A model generated the notes under the pieces. It was not told the origin of the DNA. It did no database searches and saw nothing but the letters and a program-made list of their open reading frames with translations. Shown piece after piece: positions 1 through 8,410 of a stretch of 64,000 bases of DNA. Made by a program: the position numbers and the translations under genes. Within the stretch, counting starts at the first letter, position 1, and each line of letters opens with the position of its first letter. This DNA is from Granulosicoccus sp045110515 (GTDB lineage: Bacteria; Pseudomonadota; Gammaproteobacteria; Granulosicoccales; Granulosicoccaceae), in the NCBI GenBank assembly GCA_045110515.1, contig JBGCGD010000013.1, positions 35,618 to 99,617 on the forward strand. The letters are read 5' to 3'.

Positions 1-95
1 TACGATCGTATGGTGGCAAACAACCCGCCTTTGACAACAGTAGCGTAGCGGGACGTCGCGCAAACAATCGCATTGAGATCACAGAACAGCCCTGA
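1..95 (+). CDS. C-terminal end of an OmpA-family protein (partial)
   Basis: The window opens inside this gene. The frame starting at base 3 is open and stops with TGA at 93-95, leaving about 30 residues. They contain SYGGKQPA, a short polar stretch, and GRRANNRIEI near the end. This is the usual close of the OmpA/MotB-like peptidoglycan-binding domain (G.G...P, then R..NRRVEI). The full protein would be an outer-membrane or lipoprotein anchor to peptidoglycan, but everything before the last strand is outside the window, so the type of N-terminal domain is unknown. The stop codon overlaps the possible CTG start of the downstream protease gene. The family call rests on this short motif only. 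Confidence 0.65.
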   Translation, partial: RSYGGKQPAFDNSSVAGRRANNRIEITEQP

Positions 96-565
96 ACAAT
101 CAATCAGACGAACTCCATCACGACACCAACACAATAAGAAAAATCTTACGTGATGGTGCCTTCTGGGTCGCCCTAGTTGCCGGGCCTTTCTGTTGGTTCG
201 CCATGTACGCGCTGGGTGTTCCACTACGGCAGCAACCACTGACAATCGGTGTAGTCCTCTTAAGTGCTTTTGCGTACCCCATTCTCGAAGAGCTTGTGTT
301 TCGCGGTGCAGTACAAAGCGCGCTACTTAGTCGGGGACAACTCTATCGCTCTTTTGCTGGCGTCACCGTCGCCTGCCTCATAACATCATTGTTGTTTGCG
401 GCAGCCCACTTAGTCAGACACCCCCCTTTGTGGGCAGCGTTAATTTTCGTGCCCTCTTTGGTCTTTGGCTGGGCAAGAGACCGGCATCAGTCTTTGTATT
501 CACCCATTGCATTGCACATAACTTACAACGCAGGCTTTATCGCTCTTTTTTACTCAAGCCAATAG
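92..565 (+). CDS. Short CPBP (CAAX-type) glutamic intramembrane protease, possibly MrtJ-like
   Basis: Small polytopic membrane protein with the three CPBP/Abi protease motifs: EELVFRG (EExxxR), FAAAH (FxxxH) and HITYN (HxxxN). The first ATG is at 203 (120 aa). However, the same frame stays open upstream to 77 and encodes a plausible first membrane helix (DGAFWVALVAGPFCWF) that an ATG-203 start would cut. No ATG, GTG or TTG lies between 77 and 202. A CTG at 92-94 overlaps the TGA of the OmpA gene as CTGA and would give 157 aa, close to the length of the stand-alone proteases associated with C-terminal sorting signals. The start is therefore uncertain; the family is clear. Short CPBP proteases of this kind (for example MrtJ of the JDVT-CTERM system) process proteins bearing a C-terminal membrane tail. 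Whether this one does is an inference. Confidence 0.75.
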   Translation: MNNQSDELHHDTNTIRKILRDGAFWVALVAGPFCWFAMYALGVPLRQQPLTIGVVLLSAFAYPILEELVFRGAVQSALLSRGQLYRSFAGVTVACLITSLLFAAAHLVRHPPLWAALIFVPSLVFGWARDRHQSLYSPIALHITYNAGFIALFYSSQ

Positions 566-596
566 CTGAGGGCATCGCTTAGGGTATTTTTAGTGC

Positions 597-2177
597 CTAG
601 TGTCGAAAGTGCCTAATACCGGTAAACACCATGGCCATACCGTGCTCATTAGCCGCCGCTATGACTTCATCATCATTGCGTGATCCACCCGGTTGTATTA
701 CTGCGACAATACCCGCATCTGCAGCGTTATCAATGCCATCGCGAAACGGAAAGAATGCGTCAGATGCCATAACAGCTCCGGCAACCGACAGGTTTTCATC
801 GGCTGCTTTGATGCCTGCAATTCTGGCTGAATAGACTCGACTCATTTGTCCGGCACCTACACCCACAGTTGCAGTGTCACGACCATAAACAATGGCATTG
901 GACTTCACAAACTTTGCCACACGCCAGGTAAACAAGAGGTCGTTCAGTTGTTCAGGTGTGGGAGTAAGATCTGTTACCACTTTCAATGAGTCTTCTTGGA
1001 CATTTAATAGATCATCATCTTGAACCAGCAACCCGCCTGACACCGGCTTGTACTGCACACTAGAGGCAAGGCTTGCATCCCCTAATGATCTGCAATCAAG
1101 GACTCTGACATTCGGTTTCTCGGCCAATACCGAAAGTGCCTCTTCAGTAACACCGGGTGAAACAATAACTTCCACAAATTGCCTTGAAATAATTTCACGC
1201 GCAACGGCTGCATCCAGAGTTTGGTTAAACGCAATAATGCCGCCGAAAGCCGATGTCGGATCTGTTAAATAGGCCTTGTCGTAGGCTGCCTGCTGACTAT
1301 TGGCAACAGCAACACCACAAGGATTGGCATGCTTTACGATGACGCAGGCTGGTTCGTTGAATTGCCGCACGCACGCCAAAGCGGCATCGGCGTCCATAAC
1401 ATTGTTATAGGACATGGCCTTACCCTGCTTTAGTTCAGCCGCCGCAATGGTGCCATCACCCGCTGAAGCCGACCGATAAAACGCAGCTTTCTGATGCGGG
1501 TTCTCGCCATACCTGAGCGTGTTGTTAAGCTGATACTGGGTATTTAAGGTTCTGGAAAACTCACTCGGGCTCTCATGCGAATGCTCGCCGACTCGCTGGC
1601 CAAAGTAATTGGCGATCATGCCATCGTACTGAGCGGTATGTTCAAACGCTTTTACCGCTAAATCGAAGCGCAACGATTGTTGTTGTTCTTCGGAAGCATT
1701 AAGCGATTCGATCACTCTTGCATAATCTGACGGGTTAGTAACAACAGTAACCGATGCATGGTTCTTGGCAGCAGAGCGCACCATCGCTGGCCCACCGATA
1801 TCGATGTTTTCTATGGCATCAGGAAAAGAGACGTTATCTTTTGCCACTGTGGCTGCAAACGGATACAAATTTACAACGACATAGTCTATCGGAGCAATGC
1901 CTCTTTCCTGCATGATATCGTTATCGATACCACGCCTGCCGAGTATGCCGCCATGCACTATGGGGTGCAATGTTTTGACCCTGCCTGCCATCATTTCCTG
2001 AGCACCCGTGTGCTCAGCGACATCGGTGACTTCAAGTCCAGCATCGCGCAGTGCAGTTGCAGTGCCCCCGGTTGAAAGCAATTTTATATCGTTGTCAGCT
2101 AGAGCCTTAGCCAATTCAACGATTCCCGTTTTGTCGGAAACACTTAATAGAGCACACGCTCTGGCCAAACTAGTCAC
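597..2177 (-). CDS. purH: Bifunctional AICAR formyltransferase / IMP cyclohydrolase
   Basis: Catalyses the last two steps of de novo IMP synthesis in the cytosol: formylation of AICAR with 10-formyl-THF, then ring closure to IMP. At 526 aa it has full family length. The N-terminal part is the MGS-like cyclohydrolase domain (ALLSVSDKTGIVELAKAL, STGGTA, RVKTLHPIVHGGIL). The C-terminal part is the AICARFT domain with LRYGENPHQKAAFY, the KHANPCGVA motif holding the catalytic Lys-His, and DAFFPFRDGID near the end. It is the last gene of a minus-strand cluster, 2 bases after fis, which suggests cotranscription. It converges on the CPBP gene, whose stop lies 31 bases away. Confidence 0.98.
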   Translation of the reverse strand: MTSLARACALLSVSDKTGIVELAKALADNDIKLLSTGGTATALRDAGLEVTDVAEHTGAQEMMAGRVKTLHPIVHGGILGRRGIDNDIMQERGIAPIDYVVVNLYPFAATVAKDNVSFPDAIENIDIGGPAMVRSAAKNHASVTVVTNPSDYARVIESLNASEEQQQSLRFDLAVKAFEHTAQYDGMIANYFGQRVGEHSHESPSEFSRTLNTQYQLNNTLRYGENPHQKAAFYRSASAGDGTIAAAELKQGKAMSYNNVMDADAALACVRQFNEPACVIVKHANPCGVAVANSQQAAYDKAYLTDPTSAFGGIIAFNQTLDAAVAREIISRQFVEVIVSPGVTEEALSVLAEKPNVRVLDCRSLGDASLASSVQYKPVSGGLLVQDDDLLNVQEDSLKVVTDLTPTPEQLNDLLFTWRVAKFVKSNAIVYGRDTATVGVGAGQMSRVYSARIAGIKAADENLSVAGAVMASDAFFPFRDGIDNAADAGIVAVIQPGGSRNDDEVIAAANEHGMAMVFTGIRHFRH

Positions 2178-2179
2178 AG

Positions 2180-2509
2180 TCAGTCGTATCCCATATCAGC
2201 AAGTTTGTTGCGTAAATTACCGCGGCTTATGCCTAGCCACTTGGTGGCTTTGCTTTGATTACCGCCGCACTCCTGCATGACACTTTCGATTAACGCATGC
2301 TCGGCCTGCCTCATCACCAAGTGATAAACATTTGACGGCTCCTCTCCATCGAGTAAATCGAAGTAGCGACGTAGCTCGTGTTTCACGCAATTAGCTATAG
2401 CGGTGTTTGCCGGTTTAACGGCTAAATCAGAATCAACACGGGAAGTTTTTTCGGATTCATTGGCAGACGATTTTTTTGACATAGCTACTGATAAAGATTG
2501 TTGGGACAA
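2180..2509 (-). CDS. fis: Fis-family nucleoid/transcription factor
   Basis: Protein of 109 aa whose C-terminal half matches Fis: the dimerisation helices (YFDLLDGEEPSNVYHLVMRQ) followed by the factor-for-inversion helix-turn-helix GGNQSKATKWLGISRGNLRNK. Fis bends DNA and acts on rRNA promoters, recombination and nucleoid structure. The first 30 residues are a polar Ser/Lys/Glu-rich tail, so a start at the second Met (residue 10) is possible. It lies directly after dusB (1 base between stop and start) and before purH (2 bases). The dusB-fis pairing is the classic gammaproteobacterial arrangement, which supports orthology over a generic Fis-type helix-turn-helix protein. Confidence 0.95.
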   Translation of the reverse strand: MSQQSLSVAMSKKSSANESEKTSRVDSDLAVKPANTAIANCVKHELRRYFDLLDGEEPSNVYHLVMRQAEHALIESVMQECGGNQSKATKWLGISRGNLRNKLADMGYD

Positions 2510-2510
2510 A

Positions 2511-3497
2511 CTACGCTGCCTCCTGAAATAAATGCGGATGCGTGAAGAACGTCTCGACCATTTTCAGTTGATCAAGCGGGTCGTCAACTTTGTTAATTTG
2601 CTCTCGGAAACTACCTGCATTACGCAAACCCTTACAAAACCAGGCAATGTGCTTTCGCGCAATACGCACTCCTCGGTACTCTCCATATAATTTGTGACAA
2701 CCCGATAAGTAGACCAATAGGGTCTGACCCACTTCAGTGCTGTCTGGGCGCTCGGGGATAGCTCGCCCTTCAAGAGCTGCGGCGATTTCTCTAAAAACCC
2801 AGGGGTTTCCCTGCGCGGCTCTACCTAACATCACCCCTGCCGCTTTAGTGTGTGCAAGAACGGCTAATGCATCATCACCGTTGTGGATATCACCGTTGGC
2901 TATAACTGGGATATCAACCGCATCTACTATGGAGGCTATGGTGTCGTATTCGGCTTGTCCTTTGAACCGGTCACTTCTTGTACGACCGTGCACTGCCAAG
3001 CACGCAATGCCTTCACTTTGAGCAAGCTTGGCTATCTCTACTCCGTTGCGAGTTTCAGGTGTTGGCCCTGTTCTAATTTTTAAGGTGACCGGCACATCGA
3101 CACGAGCAACAACTGCTTTGAGGATTGCACGCACTTGTGTCGGATCTGCAAGTAAGGCAGAGCCTGCCATGCGATTACATACTTTCTTCGCGGGGCATCC
3201 CATGTTGATATCAATGATTTGCGCGCCGTGCTTTACGTTTAACTCAGCTGCATCGGCCATTGCGTTTGGTTCCGCACCTGCAATTTGAACAGCATGCGGT
3301 AACCCATTGTTTGACCTAACAATGCGATGGCGTGTCTTGGCAGTTGCGTACAACAGGGTATCACTTGAAATCATTTCTGATGCCGCGTAACCGACGCCCT
3401 CACGAGCACATAAGTCTCTGAACGGCTTATCCGTTACGCCTGCCATGGGAGCGAGAAACACGGGGGTTTGTATATCGTGTGCTCCTATCTCGATCAT
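2511..3497 (-). CDS. dusB: tRNA-dihydrouridine synthase B
   Basis: FMN/NADPH-dependent enzyme reducing uridines in the tRNA D-loop. At 328 aa it has normal length. It shows the Dus TIM-barrel signatures: FLAPMAGVTDKPFRDL at the N-terminus, the catalytic-Cys loop INMGCPAKKVCNRMAGSALL around residue 100, LAVHGRTRSDRFKG, and IPVIANGDIHNGDDAL. It is cotranscribed upstream of fis, as in enterics. There are 98 bases between its start and the stop of the DUF3426 gene, so it may have its own promoter. Confidence 0.97.
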   Translation of the reverse strand: MIEIGAHDIQTPVFLAPMAGVTDKPFRDLCAREGVGYAASEMISSDTLLYATAKTRHRIVRSNNGLPHAVQIAGAEPNAMADAAELNVKHGAQIIDINMGCPAKKVCNRMAGSALLADPTQVRAILKAVVARVDVPVTLKIRTGPTPETRNGVEIAKLAQSEGIACLAVHGRTRSDRFKGQAEYDTIASIVDAVDIPVIANGDIHNGDDALAVLAHTKAAGVMLGRAAQGNPWVFREIAAALEGRAIPERPDSTEVGQTLLVYLSGCHKLYGEYRGVRIARKHIAWFCKGLRNAGSFREQINKVDDPLDQLKMVETFFTHPHLFQEAA

Positions 3498-3595
3498 GTC
3501 AGCCTTGGTATAAACGCGGCCGTGTATCGTAATACAGATTTAACTTTAAAAATACCGTATGAGGCTACAGCAGTCGTAGAAAATTATGTGCGCTG

Positions 3596-4957
3596 CTACT
3601 TGACTTTGTGGAAGTCAAGCTCAAATGACATGGCAGTGTTTCCCGGGTCCCTTACAGCTAACGCTATATCGAGACGTTTTTGAGAATCCAATACATCCCC
3701 TTCTTGCCAACCTCTTTGATACTCACTGGGTGAAAATCGGTTTCTCACCACCAAACGCCCCGCCCTATCGCTGAGTCTAATTTCTAATACTGGATATGCC
3801 TGGCTGAAACTGGCTTCGTTAACAATGCCAAACCTAATGACAAGCGCATTAGCAACCGTAGGGTGTGACACGACTGAACGTTCTACTGCACGCAATGACT
3901 TTAATTCGTGCCGAGGTGGAAGCTGACACCATAAAACACCACAGATACTATCGAGCACTGGCCGAACATGATAGTTGTTGAGAAGCGCAGCACGTTCGCG
4001 ATATCCGTACAAGCTTAACGCCAGTATAGCGACCACCGTGAACAACGTTATACGGAACGCCCAGGGTGTAGAGCGTTTATCCGGAACTTCTAAGTCACGA
4101 TCAATTGCCGAATGCGTACGAGTACCCACGGGCGGGTCGTAAACGGGCGCTTCTTCTACAAAAACCTGCTTAGGTCTGTCTGGGACAGATGGTTTTTCAA
4201 CCGCGGGAACTGCAGGCTGCTCAGGTTCAGCATCCTGAAATTCAAACTTTAAAGGCTCAACTTGAGTGTCATCTGTGATGAACCCAATGTTCGTCACGGC
4301 CTCTTTTTCGGAGACGGATTTAGCTGGGCGCTCTTGCAAGGTTGAACGCGCATCAACAGTGACGTCTTGCGCAAACAAGGTGTCGTTGAAGGTTTCGTCG
4401 CCAATATCCGTGACATCATCAAAATGTAACTGGGGCGTCTCGCGCGTATGGTCAAAATATTGAACATCGAGCAATCCGGCATCCGTTGAGAACAGATCAA
4501 AGTCGGAGTACGTGACGTCGAGTGAACCTGTATCGTTTGCTAATCCTGCAAGCAGAGCCGCGCTGGCATCGAGTAGCTCCTCCTCGTCAGAGCGCACCTG
4601 ATTGGGAATACTGTTGGCAGATGAGGAACCTGTCAGGTTTTGCAAAATGGCAGCTTGTGTATCTGAGAGCGTGTAATCGCCGCCCTCGCTGGACTCGCAC
4701 AAGTTCGACAAAGCATCAAATACTCTGAGACACTCGCCGCATCGTACTCGCGTGTCAGAACTGGAAAGCAAGTTCAGAGATACCTCGAAAACCGTCTGGC
4801 AATTGGAGCAGCATGTTTGAGGATTGAGGCTTTGCTGGCCTAACGAGACATCTGCAGGATGGCTTTTTTCCTGCGCCCGAGCCTGTACTGCGTTCGGCGA
4901 ACCAATCGCCGAAGCGCCAGTGGCTCCTGAGCGCGGAATTTTGCCGGGTTTTGCCAT
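3596..4957 (-). CDS. Zinc-ribbon and DUF3426 domain membrane protein
   Basis: Protein of 453 aa with an N-terminal MJ0042-type zinc ribbon (paired Cys in CCSNC and CGEC, residues about 48-80), a long acidic low-complexity middle, one transmembrane helix near residues 296-316 (FRITLFTVVAILALSLYGY), and a C-terminal DUF3426 domain with CGVLWCQLPP. Proteins of this family sit between prmA and dusB or fis in many gammaproteobacteria, and their function is not established. Topology would place the ribbon in the cytosol and DUF3426 in the periplasm. It starts 7 bases after the prmA stop, so it is probably in the same transcript. Confidence 0.88.
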   Translation of the reverse strand: MAKPGKIPRSGATGASAIGSPNAVQARAQEKSHPADVSLGQQSLNPQTCCSNCQTVFEVSLNLLSSSDTRVRCGECLRVFDALSNLCESSEGGDYTLSDTQAAILQNLTGSSSANSIPNQVRSDEEELLDASAALLAGLANDTGSLDVTYSDFDLFSTDAGLLDVQYFDHTRETPQLHFDDVTDIGDETFNDTLFAQDVTVDARSTLQERPAKSVSEKEAVTNIGFITDDTQVEPLKFEFQDAEPEQPAVPAVEKPSVPDRPKQVFVEEAPVYDPPVGTRTHSAIDRDLEVPDKRSTPWAFRITLFTVVAILALSLYGYRERAALLNNYHVRPVLDSICGVLWCQLPPRHELKSLRAVERSVVSHPTVANALVIRFGIVNEASFSQAYPVLEIRLSDRAGRLVVRNRFSPSEYQRGWQEGDVLDSQKRLDIALAVRDPGNTAMSFELDFHKVK

Positions 4958-4964
4958 GCTTACG

Positions 4965-5888
4965 TTAGCGTCGGACAGCAGTCATTAATGCCCATCCATC
5001 CTGAACCTGATTCTGAGCAAATTCAAAGTAGTCATTGTAGCGCAAGCGTAGCGGCTCTATTTGTTCTTCTAAGATTCCAGACAATACCAGTGACCCGCCA
5101 GGTTTAACTTTGCGCGCCAAATTATCGGCAAGAGACATCAGCGGCTTAAATAGAATATTTGCCAAAAGTACGTCAACCTGAACCGCTCCTAGAATATCGG
5201 GTTGGCCGACCTTGATGTTTTCCATCACGTTATTCTGGGCTGCATTGGTTCGGGTTGCCAGAATAGCCTGTTCGTCAATATCAACAGCCCAGGCCTCACT
5301 AGCACCCAGCATGAGCCCTGCTATGGCAAGTACGCCGGACCCACAGCCGTAATCAACGATGCTTTGACCATTAAACGGCGTGAGAGACTCTTTCGTTTTA
5401 TCGCCCATCCAAGCCAGGCACTGGGCCGTAGTGGCATGAGTTCCCGTACCAAAGGCCAAACCAGGGTCGAGCCGGATAGTGACTGCAGTATCGTCTGGAA
5501 CCGCTTGTTCAGTGGGGCAAATCCAGAGTCGTTCACCGAACTGCATAGGTCTGAAATTATCCATCCAGGCACGCTCCCACTCGCGATCACCCAGCTGACT
5601 AATGCGATGCACTGGCACGGACATACCCGTCATAGCTGCCGCTAAATACAGTGCGTTTTGTACCTGCTCAGGGGTGGCATCCTGAGCAAACAAGCCGACT
5701 AAGGTGACTTCATCCCAAAGCCGAACCTCCCCCGGAACAGGCTCAAGCACTGCGTGGGCGATGTCATCATCGTCTTCGCTATCGCGAAGTGTGACCGACA
5801 AAGCCCCTGATTCGAACAACCAATCTTCCAGCGCATCAACATCGTGTTGTTTTGCTTGCAGCGTGACCTCTAGCCAATCTTCACTCAC
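4965..5888 (-). CDS. prmA: Ribosomal protein L11 methyltransferase
   Basis: SAM-dependent methyltransferase modifying ribosomal protein L11. At 307 aa it has the expected length. It has the N-terminal substrate-recognition ferredoxin-like domain, then DPGLAFGTGTHATT, motif I VDYGCGSGVLAIAG, acidic motif II AVDIDEQA, and LLANILFKPL, the NxLxxPL-type motif typical of PrmA. The start codon is GTG (5888-5886). It lies 5 bases downstream of accC, a conserved accB-accC-prmA order. Confidence 0.97.
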   Translation of the reverse strand: MSEDWLEVTLQAKQHDVDALEDWLFESGALSVTLRDSEDDDDIAHAVLEPVPGEVRLWDEVTLVGLFAQDATPEQVQNALYLAAAMTGMSVPVHRISQLGDREWERAWMDNFRPMQFGERLWICPTEQAVPDDTAVTIRLDPGLAFGTGTHATTAQCLAWMGDKTKESLTPFNGQSIVDYGCGSGVLAIAGLMLGASEAWAVDIDEQAILATRTNAAQNNVMENIKVGQPDILGAVQVDVLLANILFKPLMSLADNLARKVKPGGSLVLSGILEEQIEPLRLRYNDYFEFAQNQVQDGWALMTAVRR

Positions 5889-5893
5889 AGCGG

Positions 5894-7246
5894 CTAGTTA
5901 ATGCCCAGTTTCTTTTCCAGATAGTGAATATTAGTGCCACCCTCCTGAAAAGCCGGATCATTGAAGATATCCATGTGCAATGGAATATTGGTTTTGATCC
6001 CATCGATGAATACCTCGCTAAGCGCACCTCTCATGCGAGCTGACGCAGACTCACGGGTATTTCCATACACAACGAGCTTGGCAATCATGGAATCGTAGTG
6101 TGGCGGGACGGTGTAGCCATTATAGATGTGCGTTTCTACCCGAACGCCTAGACCACCTGGAGGGTGGTATTGCTTGATGGTTCCCGGAGAAGGCATAAAG
6201 TTGACCGGGTCTTCCGCATTGATACGGCACTCAAACGCGTGACCGTTTATACGTATATCGCTTTGCTTCCAGCGCAACACACGCTCTTCCGCGGCAAAAA
6301 TTTGTTCTTTAATGATGTCGATACCTGTAATCATCTCTGTTACCGGATGCTCAACTTGCACGCGAGTATTCATTTCGATGAAGTAGAAACGCCCATCTTG
6401 GTAGAGAAATTCGAAAGTCCCGGCTCCGCGATAACCTAATCGCTTACACGCATCCGTGCAGCGCTTTCCCATGTCAGCACGGGTGGCTTCATCGATACCC
6501 GGTGCGGGTGCTTCTTCTACGACCTTCTGATGGCGACGTTGCATAGAACAATCGCGCTCCCCCAAGTGAATGGCATTTCCATGCTCATCGCAAATCACCT
6601 GAAACTCGATATGACGCGGCTTTTCCAAGTACTTCTCCATGTACACAACAGGATTACCGAAAGCTGTGCCCGCTTCGTTTTGAGTCATCGCAATGGACTC
6701 TTCCAGTTCGTCGTCTGAGCGAACTACGCGCATGCCCCGACCGCCACCACCGCCAGCGGCTTTGATGATGATGGGATAGCCGATTTCATTAGCTATACGC
6801 TTGTTGGTTGTAATGTCGTCGCCCAGAGGACCATCGCTGCCAGGTACGCAAGGTACGCCCGCAGCCTTCATTTCAGCGATGGCGCTCACTTTATCGCCCA
6901 TTAGACGAATGACATCGGCAGTAGGCCCGATGAATTTAAACCCGCTCGTTTCAACACGTTCAGCGAAATCGGCGTTCTCAGCTAAAAAACCATATCCGGG
7001 GTGAATGGCATCTGAGCGTGTAATTTCCGCTGCGCTGATGATCGCGGGAACATTCAAATAGCTTTTAGTGGAAGATGGTGGACCAATACAGACAGCTTCA
7101 TCGGCTAGTCGCACGTGTTTTAAATCGCGATCTGCGGTGGAATACACCGCAACTGTTTGAATGCCGAGATCTCTGCAGCAACGCATTATGCGCAGGGCAA
7201 TCTCACCACGATTCGCAATCAGTATTTTCTTTAATGGGGCAACCAT
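5894..7246 (-). CDS. accC: Acetyl-CoA carboxylase, biotin carboxylase subunit
   Basis: ATP-dependent carboxylation of the biotin on AccB, the first half-reaction of malonyl-CoA synthesis. At 450 aa it is full length. It starts KKILIANRGEIALRIMRCC, carries the Gly-rich ATP-grasp loop AAGGGGGRGMRVV, ERDCSMQRRHQKVVEEAPAP, and the catalytic EMNTRVQVEHPVTE. It is 14 bases downstream of accB on the same strand. No accA or accD lies in the window. Confidence 0.98.
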   Translation of the reverse strand: MVAPLKKILIANRGEIALRIMRCCRDLGIQTVAVYSTADRDLKHVRLADEAVCIGPPSSTKSYLNVPAIISAAEITRSDAIHPGYGFLAENADFAERVETSGFKFIGPTADVIRLMGDKVSAIAEMKAAGVPCVPGSDGPLGDDITTNKRIANEIGYPIIIKAAGGGGGRGMRVVRSDDELEESIAMTQNEAGTAFGNPVVYMEKYLEKPRHIEFQVICDEHGNAIHLGERDCSMQRRHQKVVEEAPAPGIDEATRADMGKRCTDACKRLGYRGAGTFEFLYQDGRFYFIEMNTRVQVEHPVTEMITGIDIIKEQIFAAEERVLRWKQSDIRINGHAFECRINAEDPVNFMPSPGTIKQYHPPGGLGVRVETHIYNGYTVPPHYDSMIAKLVVYGNTRESASARMRGALSEVFIDGIKTNIPLHMDIFNDPAFQEGGTNIHYLEKKLGIN

Positions 7247-7260
7247 GCTTAGTCCCCCGA

Positions 7261-7728
7261 TTAATCGATAACAATCAATGGTTCGCCGTACTCAACCGGC
7301 TGACCATCTTCAACGAGAATCGCGCGCACCGTACCGCTGATCTCAGCTTCGATCTGGTTCATGATCTTCATGGCTTCGATGATACAGATGGTGTCGCCCT
7401 TGTTCACACTTTGGCCTACTTCAACGAAAGCCGATGCTGTCGGCGACGACGATCGATAGAACGTACCTACCATGGGTGATTCCATAATGGTTCCCGGTGG
7501 CAACATGGAATCGTCAGACGCGGTCGCAACCGGCGCAGGAGCCGCGCCAGCGGGTGCAGCAGCTGGAGCCCCCGCCATTGGTGCAGGAGCAGCCACTGCA
7601 GGTGCTGCGTACGTGACTCCTGAGGCTCGAGCGATTCTTACCGACTCCTCGCCTTCGACGATCTCTATTTCGGAGACGTCAGAGTCTTCTAAGAGTTCGA
7701 TCAGTTTTTTGATCTTGCGAATGTCCAT
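7261..7728 (-). CDS. accB: Acetyl-CoA carboxylase biotin carboxyl carrier protein
   Basis: Carries the biotin prosthetic group between AccC and the carboxyltransferase. At 155 aa it has normal length, with an N-terminal MDIRKIKKLIELLEDS helix, an Ala/Pro-rich flexible linker (about residues 40-70), and the C-terminal biotinyl domain with the lipoyl/biotinyl attachment motif EAMKIMNQ (Lys121). It is cotranscribed with accC. The nearby bioY gene (12890-13501) encodes a likely biotin importer that would feed this protein. Confidence 0.98.
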   Translation of the reverse strand: MDIRKIKKLIELLEDSDVSEIEIVEGEESVRIARASGVTYAAPAVAAPAPMAGAPAAAPAGAAPAPVATASDDSMLPPGTIMESPMVGTFYRSSSPTASAFVEVGQSVNKGDTICIIEAMKIMNQIEAEISGTVRAILVEDGQPVEYGEPLIVID

Positions 7729-7742
7729 GAATGATTCCTAAA

Positions 7743-8192
7743 TTAGTTCGAATTGTTTTTCACAAATGCGCTAGCGGCTGTTAAAGCCATGCTGTACCCG
7801 GCAATACCAAATCCTGCCAAGGTACCTATCGCGATATCTGAAAAATAAGAATGATGACGAAACGCTTCACGTGCGTAGATGTTGGAAATATGCACTTCAA
7901 TAAGCGGCATATCCACTCCGAGGAATACGTCTCTTAATGCAACACTGGTGTGACTGTATCCGGCAGGGTTAAGAATGACAATTTGAACGCCTTCCTTTTT
8001 AGCCGCCTGAACACGGTCAATAAGAGCGCCTTCACTGTTGTTCTGATAAAAATCGACGGAAACCCCGAGGGCTTGTGCGTCGCGAGTCAGAGTCGCTTCT
8101 AAATCTGCCAAAGATGAAGAGCCATATTTTTCCGGCTCACGGGTACCTAGCAGGTTGAGGTTTGGGCCATTGAGCACCAATACCTGTGACAT
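7743..8192 (-). CDS. aroQ: Type II 3-dehydroquinate dehydratase
   Basis: Third step of the shikimate pathway, trans-dehydration of 3-dehydroquinate in a dodecameric enzyme. At 149 aa it has family length. Motifs: LVLNGPNLNLLGTREPEKYG with the active-site Tyr near residue 23, QNNSEGALIDRVQAA, ILNPAGYSHTSVALRD, and the EVHISNIYAREAFRHHS loop with the catalytic His. It is first in the minus-strand cluster, 14 bases before accB, and the aroQ-accB-accC order is common in proteobacteria. The 218 bases between its start and divergent srkA should hold the cluster promoter; I could not assign boxes with confidence. Confidence 0.97.
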   Translation of the reverse strand: MSQVLVLNGPNLNLLGTREPEKYGSSSLADLEATLTRDAQALGVSVDFYQNNSEGALIDRVQAAKKEGVQIVILNPAGYSHTSVALRDVFLGVDMPLIEVHISNIYAREAFRHHSYFSDIAIGTLAGFGIAGYSMALTAASAFVKNNSN

Positions 8193-8410
8193 ACTTCGAC
8201 TCTCCTTAACGTGGATGAATTAACGAAGCGGCAGCTCCTAGCATTACGGGCTGGCCATATTTTATAGCTTGCTGACGCATTTATTGCCTCAAACGAAGCA
8301 TTCGGGAAAGATAGCATCAAATAGCCTTAGTTTGCAGACAAATCGCGACTTTTATCGACATTAACCGAGTAACAAAAATAGACACCTTAGAGGCTACAAA
8401 AGCATTCCAA

